From Burkholderiales bacterium (GTDB lineage: Bacteria; Pseudomonadota; Gammaproteobacteria; Burkholderiales; Casimicrobiaceae), in assembly GCA_031260355.1 (NCBI GenBank), contig JAIRJZ010000006.1, forward strand, positions 1-36,648: a DNA stretch of 36,648 bases, written 5' to 3'. Below the pieces are notes generated by a model. It was not told where the DNA came from. It ran no database searches and was given only the letters and a program-made list of their open reading frames with translations. A program made the position numbers and the translations under genes. Positions 9,021-18,900 of the stretch are shown one piece after another; position 1 is the first letter of the stretch; every line of letters begins with the position of its first letter.

Positions 9021-9206
9021 ATGGCGGCGGCAAAAAAAGTGAAAGTGACGCTGGTGAAAGGTATCGCCAGAACGCGTAAAGATCATCGTGAAACCGTGCG
9101 CGGGTTGGGCCTGAAGTGGACCAACCATACGGTCGAGCTGGTGGATACCCCGGCGGTGCGCGGCATGATCAATAAAGTGGGCTATCTGCTCAAAGTGGCT
9201 GAGTAA
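9021..9206 (+). CDS. rpmD: 50S ribosomal protein L30
   Basis: The product has 61 residues (59 in E. coli). The typical pattern is [24 protein letters not shown] followed by [23 protein letters not shown]30 is a small late-assembly protein of the 50S subunit, present in most but not all bacteria. It starts two bases after rpsE. Confidence 0.97.
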   Translation: MAAAKKVKVTLVKGIARTRKDHRETVRGLGLKWTNHTVELVDTPAVRGMINKVGYLLKVAE

Positions 9207-9235
9207 GCTCGGCGCTGATTGGTTCGGAGAACACC

Positions 9236-9712
9236 ATGCAATTAAATACGATTCAACCGGCAGAAGGCTCGAAGAGACCGCGCCGTCGCGTTGGCCGCGG
9301 CATCGGTTCGGGGCTGGGCAAAACGGCCGGGCGCGGCCACAAAGGACAGAAATCGCGTTCCGGCGGTTTCCATAAAGTGGGCTTTGAGGGCGGGCAAATG
9401 CCGCTGCAACGGCGCTTGCCGAAGCGCGGTTTCGTGTCGATGAGCCGCGACGATGTTGCCGAGGTTCGGTTGAGCGATCTGGCGCGTCTGCCGGTCGAAG
9501 AAATCGATTTTCTGGCGCTGAAAGCGGCGGGGTTGCTGACATCGGCGGCGAAAACGGCCAAGGTGATCAAGACCGGGACGATCGACAAAGCGGTCAAGTT
9601 GTCGGGCGTTCTGGTGACGAAGGGCGCCAAGGCGGCGATCGAAGCGGCAGGCGGCAGCGTGACGCTGATCGAGCCGGTCGCACCGCCGAAGAAGCTGGCG
9701 AAAAAGAAATAA
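9236..9712 (+). CDS. rplO: 50S ribosomal protein L15
   Basis: The product has 158 residues, longer than E. coli L15 (144) because of a Lys/Pro-rich C-terminal extension ([12 protein letters not shown]). The N-terminal rRNA-binding arm [29 protein letters not shown] is diagnostic. L15 is a late-assembly protein that organises several 23S domains. The gene lies just upstream of secY, as usual. Confidence 0.97.
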   Translation: MQLNTIQPAEGSKRPRRRVGRGIGSGLGKTAGRGHKGQKSRSGGFHKVGFEGGQMPLQRRLPKRGFVSMSRDDVAEVRLSDLARLPVEEIDFLALKAAGLLTSAAKTAKVIKTGTIDKAVKLSGVLVTKGAKAAIEAAGGSVTLIEPVAPPKKLAKKK

Positions 9713-9748
9713 CGCGCGCTGCGTACAGTAGATTGGTTAGGAGTTTTC

Positions 9749-11074
9749 TTGGCTACGCTTAATCCGGCTGCAAAGATTGGCGGCAAATACGGTGACTTGG
9801 CAAAGCGCCTGTGGTTTTTGCTGGGCGCGATGATCGTGTACCGGATCGGGACGCACATCCCGGTGCCCGGCGTGAACGCGGCGCTGCTTGAAGAAATGTT
9901 CAGGGGCAGCGAAGGCGGCTTGCTGGGGATGATGAATCTCTTTTCGGGAGGCGCCATGCAGCGCTTCTCGATTTTGACGCTGGGCGTGATGCCGTACATC
10001 ACGGCGTCGATCATTATGCAGTTGTGCACGGCGATGGTGCCGACGCTGGAAGCGCTGAAGAAAGAAGGCGAGGCCGGTCGGCGCAAGATCACCCAATATA
10101 CCCGTTACCTCACCGTCTTGTTGGCGTTCATTCAGGGGATGGGGGTGGCGGTTGCCTTTGAAGCGTCGCCGGGAGTGGTGTTGGAGCCCGGTTTTGCTTT
10201 CCGGATGATGTGCGGCATTACGCTGGTGACCGGCACAATGTTTTTGATGTGGCTCGGCGAGCAGATCACCGAGCGCGGTTTGGGCAACGGCATTTCGCTG
10301 ATCATCTGTGCCGGTATTGTTGCCGGTTTGCCGAGTGCCATCGGGCTGACGCTGGAAAACGTCAATACCGGCGCCTTCTCGATCCCGCTGGTGATCGGCG
10401 TGGTGTTGCTGGTCGTGGTGGTGACCGGCGCCGTGGTGTTTTTCGAGCGAGCGCAGCGCAAGGTGCTGGTGCAATACGCCAAGCGTCAGGTCGGCAACCG
10501 GATCGCGCCGGCGCAAAGTTCGTATCTGCCGTTCAAGCTCAACATGGCAGGGGTGATTCCGGCGATTTTTGCATCGGCGATTATCATGTTTCCGGCGACG
10601 ATGGCGCAGTTGGCCGGCAGCAGCGAGACCAAGTTCTCTTTCTTCTTGAAGGACGTGGCGGCGATGCTGGGAATGGGGCAGCCGTTGCATGAAATTTTGT
10701 TTGCGGCGGCGATCATTTTCTTCTGCTTTTTCTACACGGCGTTGCAGTACAACCCGAAAGATACGGCGGACAATCTGAAAAAGAGCAGCGCGCTGATTCC
10801 CGGCTATCGTCCGGGCGAACATACCGCCAAGTATCTCGAAAAGATCATGATGCGGTTGACGTTGCTGGGCTCGATTTATCTGGTGGTCGTTTGCTTTATT
10901 CCGAACTTCCTGATCGCCTGGAAAAACGTGCCGTTTTATTTCGGCGGCACGTCGTTGTTGATCGTGGTGATCGTGACGATGGATTTCATGACGCAGGTAC
11001 AGGCGTACCTGATGTCGCAGCAGTATGAGAGTTTGTTGAAGAAGGCCAATTTCAAGGGCGGAGCTTTGCGCTGA
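9749..11074 (+). CDS. secY: Protein translocase subunit SecY
   Basis: The product has 441 residues with ten predicted membrane helices, the pore-forming subunit of the SecYEG channel in the inner membrane. The start is a TTG codon (9749), supported by AGGAG at 9739-9743 and by the residues [20 protein letters not shown], which match SecY N-termini. Typical elements are the plug region IPVPGVN and the [21 protein letters not shown] and [26 protein letters not shown] cytoplasmic loops that meet SecA and the ribosome. The stop overlaps the infA start by one base. Confidence 0.98.
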   Translation: MATLNPAAKIGGKYGDLAKRLWFLLGAMIVYRIGTHIPVPGVNAALLEEMFRGSEGGLLGMMNLFSGGAMQRFSILTLGVMPYITASIIMQLCTAMVPTLEALKKEGEAGRRKITQYTRYLTVLLAFIQGMGVAVAFEASPGVVLEPGFAFRMMCGITLVTGTMFLMWLGEQITERGLGNGISLIICAGIVAGLPSAIGLTLENVNTGAFSIPLVIGVVLLVVVVTGAVVFFERAQRKVLVQYAKRQVGNRIAPAQSSYLPFKLNMAGVIPAIFASAIIMFPATMAQLAGSSETKFSFFLKDVAAMLGMGQPLHEILFAAAIIFFCFFYTALQYNPKDTADNLKKSSALIPGYRPGEHTAKYLEKIMMRLTLLGSIYLVVVCFIPNFLIAWKNVPFYFGGTSLLIVVIVTMDFMTQVQAYLMSQQYESLLKKANFKGGALR

Positions 11075-11292
11075 TGGCGAAAGAAGACACCATCCAGATG
11101 CAGGGTGAGGTGATCGAAATGTTGCCGAACGCGACGTTTCGGGTGAAGTTGGAGAATGGCCATGTGGTGCTGGCCCATATCTCCGGCAAGATGCGGATGC
11201 ATTACATCCGGATTTTGCCAGGCGATAAGGTGACCGTGGACATGACGCCGTACGATTTGACGCGGGCCAGAATTACCTTCCGGACCAAGTAA
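11074..11292 (+). CDS. infA: Translation initiation factor IF-1
   Basis: The product has 72 residues and is a single S1-like OB fold, starting [26 protein letters not shown]-1 blocks the 30S A site during initiation. Its position between secY and rpmJ is common in betaproteobacteria and Gram-positives but not in E. coli, where infA lies elsewhere. The genome may hold a second, unlinked copy, which cannot be seen here. Start and stop are clear; ATG overlaps the last base of the secY stop. Confidence 0.97.
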   Translation: MAKEDTIQMQGEVIEMLPNATFRVKLENGHVVLAHISGKMRMHYIRILPGDKVTVDMTPYDLTRARITFRTK

Positions 11293-11307
11293 GTCGTGCT
11301 AGGCAAA

Positions 11308-11324
11308 CCGCCGGAAACCGGCGG
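11308..11324 (+). other. Perfect hairpin between infA and rpmJ
   Basis: CCGCCGG (11308-11314), loop AAA and CCGGCGG (11318-11324) form a very stable 7-bp stem in the 61-base gap. No T run follows, so it is not a normal terminator. It may be an RNA-processing or stability site at the spc/alpha boundary. Confidence 0.45.
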
Positions 11325-11353
11325 ATAACGAAAATGTGAGGTAGAGAGCCACC

Positions 11354-11467
11354 ATGAAAGTCGTAGCTTCAGTCAAAAGAATTTGCCGGAAATGCAAGAT
11401 CATCCGGCGTAACCGCGTCGTACGCGTTATTTGTGAAGATCCGCGCCACAAGCAGCGGCAAGGTTAA
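11354..11467 (+). CDS. rpmJ: 50S ribosomal protein L36 (zinc type)
   Basis: The product has 37 residues. The reading is [20 protein letters not shown] and onward, with cysteines at 11, 14 and 27 and a histidine at 32, the CCCH zinc ribbon of the zinc-binding form of L36. L36 stabilises 23S rRNA near the factor-binding region. GTAGAGAG lies upstream of the ATG. It is the first gene of the alpha-type group, 28 bases before rpsM. Confidence 0.95.
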   Translation: MKVVASVKRICRKCKIIRRNRVVRVICEDPRHKQRQG

Positions 11468-11494
11468 TGAATTTCGATCGGATAGGGTAAAAAG

Positions 11495-11863
11495 ATGGCC
11501 CGTATAGCTGGCGTAAACATCCCCAACCACCAACACGCGGAAGTCGCGTTGACGGCGATTTACGGCATTGGCCGTTCGCGCGCCAAACACATCTGCGCGG
11601 CGGCGGGAATCAACGGCGCGACCAAGATCAAGGATCTGGGCGATGCTGAAATGGACAAATTGCGCGAACTGATTGGTCAGTTTGCGGTAGAAGGCGATCT
11701 GCGTCGTGAAGTCACGATGAGCATCAAGCGGCTGATGGATCTCAGTTGCTACCGTGGTGTTCGCCACCGTCGTGGCCTGCCGGTGCGCGGCCAGCGGACG
11801 CGGACCAATGCGCGGACGCGCAAAGGGCCGAAAAAAGGCCGCGCGGTTGCCGGTAAAAAGTAA
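11495..11863 (+). CDS. rpsM: 30S ribosomal protein S13
   Basis: The product has 122 residues (118 in E. coli). It starts [26 protein letters not shown] with the helix-two-turn-helix motif and ends in the basic tail [18 protein letters not shown] that reaches P-site tRNA. S13 forms bridges B1a and B1b with the large subunit. Short spacing on both sides fits the alpha operon. Confidence 0.98.
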   Translation: MARIAGVNIPNHQHAEVALTAIYGIGRSRAKHICAAAGINGATKIKDLGDAEMDKLRELIGQFAVEGDLRREVTMSIKRLMDLSCYRGVRHRRGLPVRGQRTRTNARTRKGPKKGRAVAGKK

Positions 11864-11884
11864 TTCGATATAGAGGAACCTCTG

Positions 11885-12283
11885 ATGGCACAACCCTCCA
11901 AGAATACAGCGCGTACCCGTAAGAAAGTCAAAAAGAACATTTCTGAAGGTATCGTGCACATTCACGCTTCGTTCAACAACACGATCATCACCATCACCGA
12001 TCGGCAAGGCAACACGTTATCGTGGGCCACTTCCGGCGGCGCTGGTTTCAAAGGGTCGCGTAAATCGACGCCGTTTGCGGCGCAGGTGGCGGCCGAAGCG
12101 GCAGGCCGTGCCGCGCAGGAATGCGGCGTGAAGAACCTCGAAGCGCGAATCAAAGGCCCGGGACCGGGACGCGAATCGTCGATTCGGGCGTTGAACGCAC
12201 TCGGCCTGAAAATTGCCTCGATTTCGGATGTGACGCCGATCCCGCATAACGGTTGCCGTCCTCCCAAGCGCCGTCGTGTTTGA
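11885..12283 (+). CDS. rpsK: 30S ribosomal protein S11
   Basis: The product has 132 residues (129 in E. coli). The conserved core reads [47 protein letters not shown], and the C-terminus ends in [19 protein letters not shown]11 lies in the 30S platform near the E site and the Shine-Dalgarno helix. AGAGGAA precedes the ATG. Confidence 0.98.
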   Translation: MAQPSKNTARTRKKVKKNISEGIVHIHASFNNTIITITDRQGNTLSWATSGGAGFKGSRKSTPFAAQVAAEAAGRAAQECGVKNLEARIKGPGPGRESSIRALNALGLKIASISDVTPIPHNGCRPPKRRRV

Positions 12284-12325
12284 TGCGGCGGAGTTTTATA
12301 TTTTAATTTTTGCATAGGATAGCAA

Positions 12326-12949
12326 GTGGCTCGTTACCTCGGACCCAAATGTAAGCTGGCGCGACGGGAAGGCACCGACCTTTTCCTGAAAAGCGCGCGT
12401 CGTTCGCTCGACTCCAAGTGCAAGCTCGAAGTCAAACCCGGACAGCACGGCCAGAAATCCGGCGCGCGCACCTCCGACTATGGCACGCAGCTTCGCGAAA
12501 AACAGAAAGTACGCCGTATCTACGGCCTGCTCGAACGCCAGTTCCGGTTATGTTTTGCCGAAGCGGCGCGTCGGCAGGGCTCGACCGGCGAAAACCTTTT
12601 GAAACTGCTCGAATCCCGCCTGGACAACGTCGTCTATCGGATGGGCTTCGGCTCGACCCGTGCTGAAGCGCGCCAACTGGTGACGCACGGCACCATTCTG
12701 GTTAACGGCAAACGTCTGAATGTGCCTTCGGCTCGTATCAAAGCCGGCGATGTCGTCTCGGTGACGGACAAAGGCAAGTCGCAATTGCGGATTCAGGACG
12801 GTTTGCAACTCGCCGAAAAAATGGGTTTCCCGTCCTGGGTCGAAGTTGACGCCAAGAAAATGACGGGTCTCTTCAAGAGCGCACCGGATCGCTCCGAGTT
12901 TGGTCAAGACATTAACGAAAACTTGATCGTCGAGCTTTACTCGAAGTAA
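12326..12949 (+). CDS. rpsD: 30S ribosomal protein S4
   Basis: The product has 207 residues (206 in E. coli). The start is GTG 12326, after TAGGATAG; the residues [15 protein letters not shown] confirm it. The S4 RNA-binding domain (about residues 98-158) includes [32 protein letters not shown]4 is a primary 16S rRNA binder and, in E. coli, the repressor of the alpha operon through a pseudoknot near rpsM. I could not confirm such a pseudoknot by eye. Confidence 0.98.
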   Translation: MARYLGPKCKLARREGTDLFLKSARRSLDSKCKLEVKPGQHGQKSGARTSDYGTQLREKQKVRRIYGLLERQFRLCFAEAARRQGSTGENLLKLLESRLDNVVYRMGFGSTRAEARQLVTHGTILVNGKRLNVPSARIKAGDVVSVTDKGKSQLRIQDGLQLAEKMGFPSWVEVDAKKMTGLFKSAPDRSEFGQDINENLIVELYSK

Positions 12950-12991
12950 TCGGGTTTTTAGCCTTACCGTTTTTCGTATAAAGGTATCCCC

Positions 12992-13969
12992 ATGCAGAGC
13001 AATGCTTTGTTGAAACCACGCATTATCGACGTACAAAATATGTCGCCTTTTCACGCGCGCGTGGTGATGGAGCCGTTCGAGCGCGGGTACGGCCACACTC
13101 TGGGAAATGCTTTGCGCCGTGTCCTTTTGTCTTCGATGTCGGGGTTTGCGCCGACCGAAGTCAAAATCGAAGGCGTGTTGCACGAATATTCGGCGCTTGA
13201 TGGTGTGCAGGAAGACGTGGTCGATATCCTGCTCAACCTGAAAGGTGTCGCCTTCAAACTGCACGGTCGCAGCAGCGTCACGCTGCGTCTCGCCAAAGAA
13301 GGCGAGGGGATCGTGACGGCAGGCGATATCGAGTTGCCGCACGATGTCGAAATCATCAATCCCGAGCATGTGATCGCGCAACTGACGCAGGGCGGCAAGA
13401 TCGAGATGGACATCCGGGTCGATAAGGGGCGCGGCTATCAGCCGGTCATCGCCCGTGAAAAACCGGAGAGCGGTCGGATGATCGGCAACATCCTGCTTGA
13501 TGCGTCGTTTTCACCGGTGCGTCGGGTCAGCTATGCTGTCGAAAGCGCCCGTGTCGAACAGCGCACCGATCTCGACAAGCTGATTATCGAAATCGAAACC
13601 AATGGCGTGATCGAACCCGAACAGGCCGTGCGTGAAGCCGCCAGCGTGCTGGTGGACCAACTGTCGGCGTTCGCCGATCTCAACGGCAGCGACAAGCCGG
13701 TTGACGAACACGGCATACCGCAAGTCGATCCGGTGTTGTGCCTACCGGTGGACGATCTCGAATTGACGGTGCGCTCGGCCAATTGCCTCAAGGCCGAGAA
13801 CATCAACTACATCGGCGACTTGATTCAGCGTACCGAAACCGAGCTTCTCAAGACGCCGAACTTGGGACGCAAGTCGCTTAACGAAATCAAGGAAGTTCTC
13901 GCAACGCGCGGGCTTTCGCTGGGAATGAAGCTGGAAAACTGGCCGCCGGCTGGTTTGAGCCGGCCGTAA
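12992..13969 (+). CDS. rpoA: RNA polymerase alpha subunit
   Basis: The product has 325 residues (329 in E. coli). The N-terminal domain (about 1-230) with [23 protein letters not shown] drives dimerisation and polymerase assembly. A flexible linker and the C-terminal domain (about 245-315) follow. The latter holds [20 protein letters not shown], with the arginine, asparagine, cysteine and lysine that contact UP-element DNA and activators. Its place between rpsD and rplQ is universal in this phylum. Confidence 0.98.
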   Translation: MQSNALLKPRIIDVQNMSPFHARVVMEPFERGYGHTLGNALRRVLLSSMSGFAPTEVKIEGVLHEYSALDGVQEDVVDILLNLKGVAFKLHGRSSVTLRLAKEGEGIVTAGDIELPHDVEIINPEHVIAQLTQGGKIEMDIRVDKGRGYQPVIAREKPESGRMIGNILLDASFSPVRRVSYAVESARVEQRTDLDKLIIEIETNGVIEPEQAVREAASVLVDQLSAFADLNGSDKPVDEHGIPQVDPVLCLPVDDLELTVRSANCLKAENINYIGDLIQRTETELLKTPNLGRKSLNEIKEVLATRGLSLGMKLENWPPAGLSRP

Positions 13970-14000
13970 CCAGAGCACACGAGAACAAAGGAAACAGATC

Positions 14001-14396
14001 ATGCGCCATCGTCACGGCCTGCGGAAACTGAACCGTACCAGCGCACATCGCTTGGCGATGTTGCGCAACATGACCAACTCGCTCTTTCTGCATGAAGCGA
14101 TTCGGACGACCTTGCCCAAGGCCAAGGAACTGCGCCGCGTTGCCGAACGGCTGATCACGCTCGGCAAGACGCCGACGCTGGCCAACCGCCGTCTGGCTTT
14201 CGCCCGTCTGCGCGACAGGGAAATGGTCACCAAACTCTTCAACGAACTGGGGCCGCGTTATCAAGCGCGTCCGGGCGGATATCTGCGGATTCTGAAATTC
14301 GGTTTCCGGCCTGGCGATGCCGCGCCGATGGCGCTCGTCGAACTCGTTGACCGGCCGCAAGCGCAGGAAGGCGCCGAAGGCCAGGAAGCGGCGTAA
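14001..14396 (+). CDS. rplQ: 50S ribosomal protein L17
   Basis: The product has 131 residues (127 in E. coli). [32 protein letters not shown] is the diagnostic start, and [28 protein letters not shown] the conserved end. L17 lies on the outer surface near the tunnel exit. It is the last gene of the ribosomal super-operon; a clear terminator follows 30 bases after the stop. Confidence 0.98.
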   Translation: MRHRHGLRKLNRTSAHRLAMLRNMTNSLFLHEAIRTTLPKAKELRRVAERLITLGKTPTLANRRLAFARLRDREMVTKLFNELGPRYQARPGGYLRILKFGFRPGDAAPMALVELVDRPQAQEGAEGQEAA

Positions 14397-14426
14397 AGCT
14401 TGAGTTTCCGATCTTCGGAACGGTGA

Positions 14427-14452
14427 AAAGGCGCGGTATTCCGCGCCTTTTT
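14427..14452 (+). terminator. Intrinsic terminator after rplQ
   Basis: A perfect 10-bp stem (AAAGGCGCGG 14427-14436, loop TATT, CCGCGCCTTT 14441-14450) runs into a T tract to 14452. It ends the ribosomal/rpoA transcript. Confidence 0.9.
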
Positions 14453-14496
14453 CGTTATGCTGGGGCTTGCGAAACCCAATGTGTAGGTAGGGAACG

Positions 14497-14528
14497 CCGT
14501 AGGGGCGAAAGCGTTTTCGCCCCTACGG
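14497..14528. repeat. Perfect palindromic element, GTAGGGGC family
   Basis: Two 14-base arms (14497-14510 and 14515-14528) are perfectly complementary around a GCGT loop. The outer part, CGTAGGGGC/GCCCCTACG, is shared with the element at 29401-29453. It lies in the gap between rplQ and the convergent exporter gene and looks like a dispersed REP-type repeat rather than a terminator, since no T run follows. Confidence 0.7.
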
Positions 14529-14576
14529 ATCAAGAAGGTCGCGCGCTTTCAGGAGGGCAATTCCTTCAGCGGTTCG

Positions 14577-15464
14577 TCAATGGTTGAAGATCAGCGTGAT
14601 TCCGGCAACGGCAATCGCGGCGCCGATCCAGGCGCCGAGCGCCGGACGCTCTTTGGTACGCAACCACAGCAGCGGCAGAATCATGATCGGCGACGTCGAT
14701 GACAGCGTTGCCACCAGGCCGGTTTTGCCATGGGCCAGCGCGAAGAGCAATGTCGTCATGCCGATCACCATGCCGCAGATACCGCTGGCGGTGCTTTGCA
14801 GGAACAAACGCGGCGTGATGCGGACGGGCGAGCGCAACTGCGGAAGAAAACCGAGCAGTGTGAAGAACATCGCCGCCATGCTGACCCGTACCACCGAGGC
14901 GGCAATCGGATCGACGCCGGCCACCATCACCGGCTTGGCGATCAAGGCGCTGACCGACTGACACAAGGCGGCGATCAATGCAATGGAGACACCGACGGTC
15001 AATGGGCCGCTGACGCTTTCCCACTGATGTTTTTGTTCGGCACGCCGACCGAAGGCAATGGCCAGCATGACGCCGACGACCACCAGCGTTATGCCGCCGA
15101 CGGCAACCGGACTCAACCGTTCGTCGAGCACCAGAAAACTCAGAAGCGCCGTGATCGGCGCGTGTACCGAAAACAGGATGGAGTTGCGGCGCGGGCCGAG
15201 CCGCAGCAACGAAGCATAAAGCAAAGAATCGCCGATCAAAATGCCGATGAAACCGGACAGCGCCAACGCGGCAAAGTGTTCGCTGCCGAGCGTGCGCCAG
15301 CCGCCGGTGATCAGCGTCAGCACGCACAGAATGGCAAAAATCGCTTGCAACCGGATACGGTTGAAGGTGAATGAACCCAGTTGCTGGACGGGATACACCG
15401 CCAACAGACCGCTACATGCCCAGAAGAAGGCGGTGACCAGAGCCGCAATGTTGGAGTGATCCAT
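14577..15464 (-). CDS. EamA/DMT-family membrane transporter
   Basis: The product has 295 residues from the ATG at 15464 (305 if the ATG at 15494 is used; neither has a good ribosome-binding site). About ten hydrophobic helices form two EamA repeats, for example in AFFWACSGLLAVYPVQQLG and LSSTSPIMILPLLWL. Family members export metabolites or amino acids across the inner membrane. The substrate cannot be read from sequence. It is transcribed towards rplQ and divergently from the small membrane protein at 15578. Confidence 0.85.
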   Translation of the reverse strand: MDHSNIAALVTAFFWACSGLLAVYPVQQLGSFTFNRIRLQAIFAILCVLTLITGGWRTLGSEHFAALALSGFIGILIGDSLLYASLLRLGPRRNSILFSVHAPITALLSFLVLDERLSPVAVGGITLVVVGVMLAIAFGRRAEQKHQWESVSGPLTVGVSIALIAALCQSVSALIAKPVMVAGVDPIAASVVRVSMAAMFFTLLGFLPQLRSPVRITPRLFLQSTASGICGMVIGMTTLLFALAHGKTGLVATLSSTSPIMILPLLWLRTKERPALGAWIGAAIAVAGITLIFNH

Positions 15465-15577
15465 GAGCCGGGAGTTCGCGGTTTTTCCGGTCATTGTACC
15501 GCGCCGGTGTCATCTCCGCTTTCATGCCGTCCTCTTGTGTTAAAGTAACTTTGGCCTCTTGGCCGGAAGGAGTTCTC

Positions 15578-15925
15578 ATGTCCCCTGTTTTACTTCCCGA
15601 TTCGCAGGACGCTGCCGCCCGTACGTTGACGACCATCATCTATGGGCTGTACGCGCTGGCGCTGCTCTTTGGCGTGACCGCGATCGTGGCGATCGTGATG
15701 AATTACGTCAAGAAAGACGATATGACCGGCACGTTGTACGAGAGCCATTTTCGCTGGCAGATACGCACGTTCTGGTTTGCGTTGTTGTGGTCGCTTTTGA
15801 GCTGCCCGTTCATCCTGCTGCTGGGGCTAGGTTTTGCCTTCTTGTTCGTGGTGTTTGTGTGGTACGTCTATCGGATCGTCAAGGGCTGGCTGCGGTTGAC
15901 GGAAAACAAGCCGATGTACGAATGA
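15578..15925 (+). CDS. Small conserved membrane protein (COG3671/DUF4870-like)
   Basis: The product has 115 residues. I chose ATG 15578 because GGAAGGAG lies 6-13 bases upstream; the frame is open earlier but that part is not protein-like. There are three hydrophobic segments (about residues 20-45, 65-85 and 83-103) around a conserved-looking polar loop MNYVKKDDMTGTLYESHFRWQIRTFWF. That loop resembles uncharacterised inner-membrane proteins common in betaproteobacteria. Function unknown. It faces the pil operon tail to tail. Confidence 0.75.
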   Translation: MSPVLLPDSQDAAARTLTTIIYGLYALALLFGVTAIVAIVMNYVKKDDMTGTLYESHFRWQIRTFWFALLWSLLSCPFILLLGLGFAFLFVVFVWYVYRIVKGWLRLTENKPMYE

Positions 15926-15939
15926 GTTCCGGAAAAAAT

Positions 15940-15962
15940 CAGGGCGCCATCGTGGCGCCCTG
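15940..15962 (-). terminator. Terminator of the pil chemotaxis operon
   Basis: A perfect 10-bp stem (15940-15949 with 15953-15962, loop TCG) is followed, reading the minus strand, by GATTTTTTCC. It lies 22 bases after the pilL stop. In the plus direction the stem is followed by AAAA, so it would end the small membrane-protein transcript less well. Confidence 0.85.
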
Positions 15963-15984
15963 AAAACATTCAGGCACTTGATGC

Positions 15985-18900
15985 TCAGTGCACGGTTGCC
16001 GGCATCAGCGCCTTCCGGATGGTTTCCAACAATTCTTCTTCCTGATACGGTTTGCCGAGGTACGCATCGACGCCCAGTTCGTGTGCCCGTTGCCGATGCT
16101 TGTCGGCGGTGCGCGAAGTGATCATGATGATCGGGATGTCGCGGGTTTTTTTATCACCCTTCATCAGTTTGGCAAACTCGAAACCGTCCATCTTCGGCAT
16201 TTCGATATCGAGCAGAATAATATCGGGCTGCCGTTCGTTGACGGCCTGCAAGGCGTCAAAGCCGTCTTTGGCCGTTTCTACGGTATAGCCTTCCCGCGTC
16301 ATCAGGCGCGAGGTGACTTTGCGAACGGTCAGCGAGTCATCGACGATCAGCACCAAGGGGGTGGTGGCTTCATCGAGTGTCGGTTTTTGCGTGCCCGATT
16401 CCGCCAGCAACGGCGGAATATGCGAACGCTGCGACAACTGGATCGGATTGACGATCAGGACGATTTCGCCGTCGCCGAGAATGGTGGCGCTCGACAAGCC
16501 GGTGACGCGCGCCAGTTGGGTGCCGGCATTCTTGATCACCACCTCCTGGTTGCCGATCATCTGATCGACGTGGATCGCGACTTGCCCTTGTCCCGTGCGC
16601 AGGAAGACCACCGGGTTGTAGCGCCGGGTTTCCGGGACGGTGTCGCCGCGATCAACCAGCCGGTCGAAGTAATAGAACGGATACTTCCGACCGCGGCGCT
16701 CGACTTCGCCTGTTTCATACATCTTGGCCAGCGCCGCTTCGGTGACGTGCTCGACCTGTTCGACCATCATGACCGGAATCGCCCAACTGCGATTCTGGGT
16801 GCCGCGAACCAAAACCGTCTGCGCCACTGCCACCGTCAAAGGCAGATACAGCGTGAACGTCGTTCCGCCCCCCGGAACGCTCGACACTTCGACACGGCCG
16901 CCCAGCGAAATGACTTCGTTGCGGACGATGTCGGCACCGAGGCCGCGCCCAGACACCTGGGTAACTGTCTTCGCAGTGGAGAAGCCGGGCTCCAGGATCA
17001 ATTCGAACAGTTTGGCATCGCTGACCGTTTCGGTCGCCCATCCTTTTTCAACGGCCACGTTGCGAAGTGTTTTCAGATCGAGGCCGGCGCCGTCGTCGGA
17101 GAACGCGATCACGATTTCATTGCCGATCTGACGAACGGCAATGGTGATTTCTCCGGTTTCCGGTTTGCCGGCGGCACGCCTTTTCTCCGGCGGTTCAATG
17201 CCGTGATCGAGCGCGTTACGCAACAAATGTTCGAGCGGCCCGACCAGTCTTTCCAGCACCGCTCTGTCCAGGCCATGATGCGCGCCCTCGATTTCGAGGT
17301 TGGCGCGTTTCTGCAATTCTTTCGACAGTGACCGCAGAATCCGGTACAGCCGTTCCGACACGTTGGAGAACGGTACGGTTCGTACGGTGAACAACGCTTG
17401 CTGCACATCGCGCGACAATCTCGCCTGCGACAACAGCGCGAGGTTTGCCGTGTCCAGATGCGCCAGCAGCGTCTGCTGGACGGTCGATACGTCGTTGACC
17501 CCTTCGGCAATCGAGCGTGTCAGTTCCTGTAGCCGCGTATAGCGGTCAAACTCCAGCGGATCGAAATCGCCCTGAACGTTTTGCATTTGCTCCAATTGCG
17601 CCTGGATTTGCGATTCGGCTTCGATCTCGATCACCCGGACGTGGTTGCGCAAGCGAATGACGCTGTTGGTCAATTCTAGCAAGTCGCTCTTCAGGCCGCG
17701 CAATTCTCCCTCGGCGCGTGTCCGCGCGATGATGATTTCACCCGCTTCGTTCACCAGACGATCGACTTTCGCCGCCGAGATACGCAACTGTCCCTCTTCG
17801 GTCGCCGGCACTGTCGGAGATGCCGTTGGCGCTGTCGCCTGTCCTGCCGGTTGTCCGGTCAGTTGCCAGGATACCGGCAGTATGGCCGCGGCCACTGCCG
17901 CAGGAGACGGCTCTGGGGAATCTTTATCGGCGTCTTCGTCTTGTTTCGTCAACCACGGCAATGCCACGTTGACTTCGCCGGCGCGCAAGCGGTCGAAAAC
18001 ATAACCGATTCGGTCAAGGTCGGTTTCCAGCGCTTCAAAATACGCCTCGCCGGTTCTGGTTTCTTCGGCCAGATACGTTTCCATCGTGTGCGTCAGTTCA
18101 CCCAGACGCATCGCGCCCACCATCCGGGCGCTGCCTTTGAACGTGTGCAAGCCGCGTTTCAGCCGAAGTTGCAATTCGCTGTTTTCAGGCGACTGCCGCA
18201 ACAGCCGCAGCAATTCGCCGATCTGCTGATACAACTCGCTTCCTTCTTCGAGGAAGAGCGGCAAGAGCTGCGTATCGATTTCATCGCTCAGCGACAACAG
18301 TCCGGCATGGTCGTCTTTGTCGCCTTCTGCCTCTGTCGGCTTCGGTGTTAACGATGCGGGCACGATCGGCGGAACCGGAAGAACCGGCGATTCTGCGCTC
18401 GGTACCGGAGAGGGCTTCGTCGGCGGCGGTGCCGTCGGCTCGACAACGGTCGGCGACGGCGCATCGGCCTGAGCCAGAGCCGCGACGACCTGTTTTTGCA
18501 AAGCGCCGATTTCTGCTTCGATGGCTTCGGCTTCCCGCAACTCGGCTGGAGCAAACGCCTGCCGTTGCCGGATCCGCTCAATGAGCGAACGCAAGCCGGC
18601 AACTGCTCGTGCGACCACTGGAACGGTTTTTGAGGTTATCGCGCCGCCCTGTTGCCGACATTCCCCAACGGAGATCAACAACAGTTCCAGCGCTTTGGCA
18701 ACCTTGGCGACTTCGGGGAAGCCGACGGCCAGATGCGCTCCGGCCAGCGTATGGGCGGCACGCACCATCGCCGAAGACGGCGTATAGGAGGTGTCGAGCC
18801 GCATCAAGGCCTGTTCATGATTCAGGACAGACCAGTGTTGCTCGCTTTCTTCGGTGAACAAATCGAACAGCACCTTCGACAGCACGACCTCGCCTACGCT

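Noticed and set aside
14397-14576. Possible small RNA or gene between rplQ and the exporter
   Set aside because: Only the terminator and one palindromic repeat are supported; no promoter or coding signal is seen.
15559-15963. 134-residue plus-strand frame over the small membrane protein
   Set aside because: It is a shifted-frame shadow; the other frame has a correct ribosome-binding site and membrane segments.
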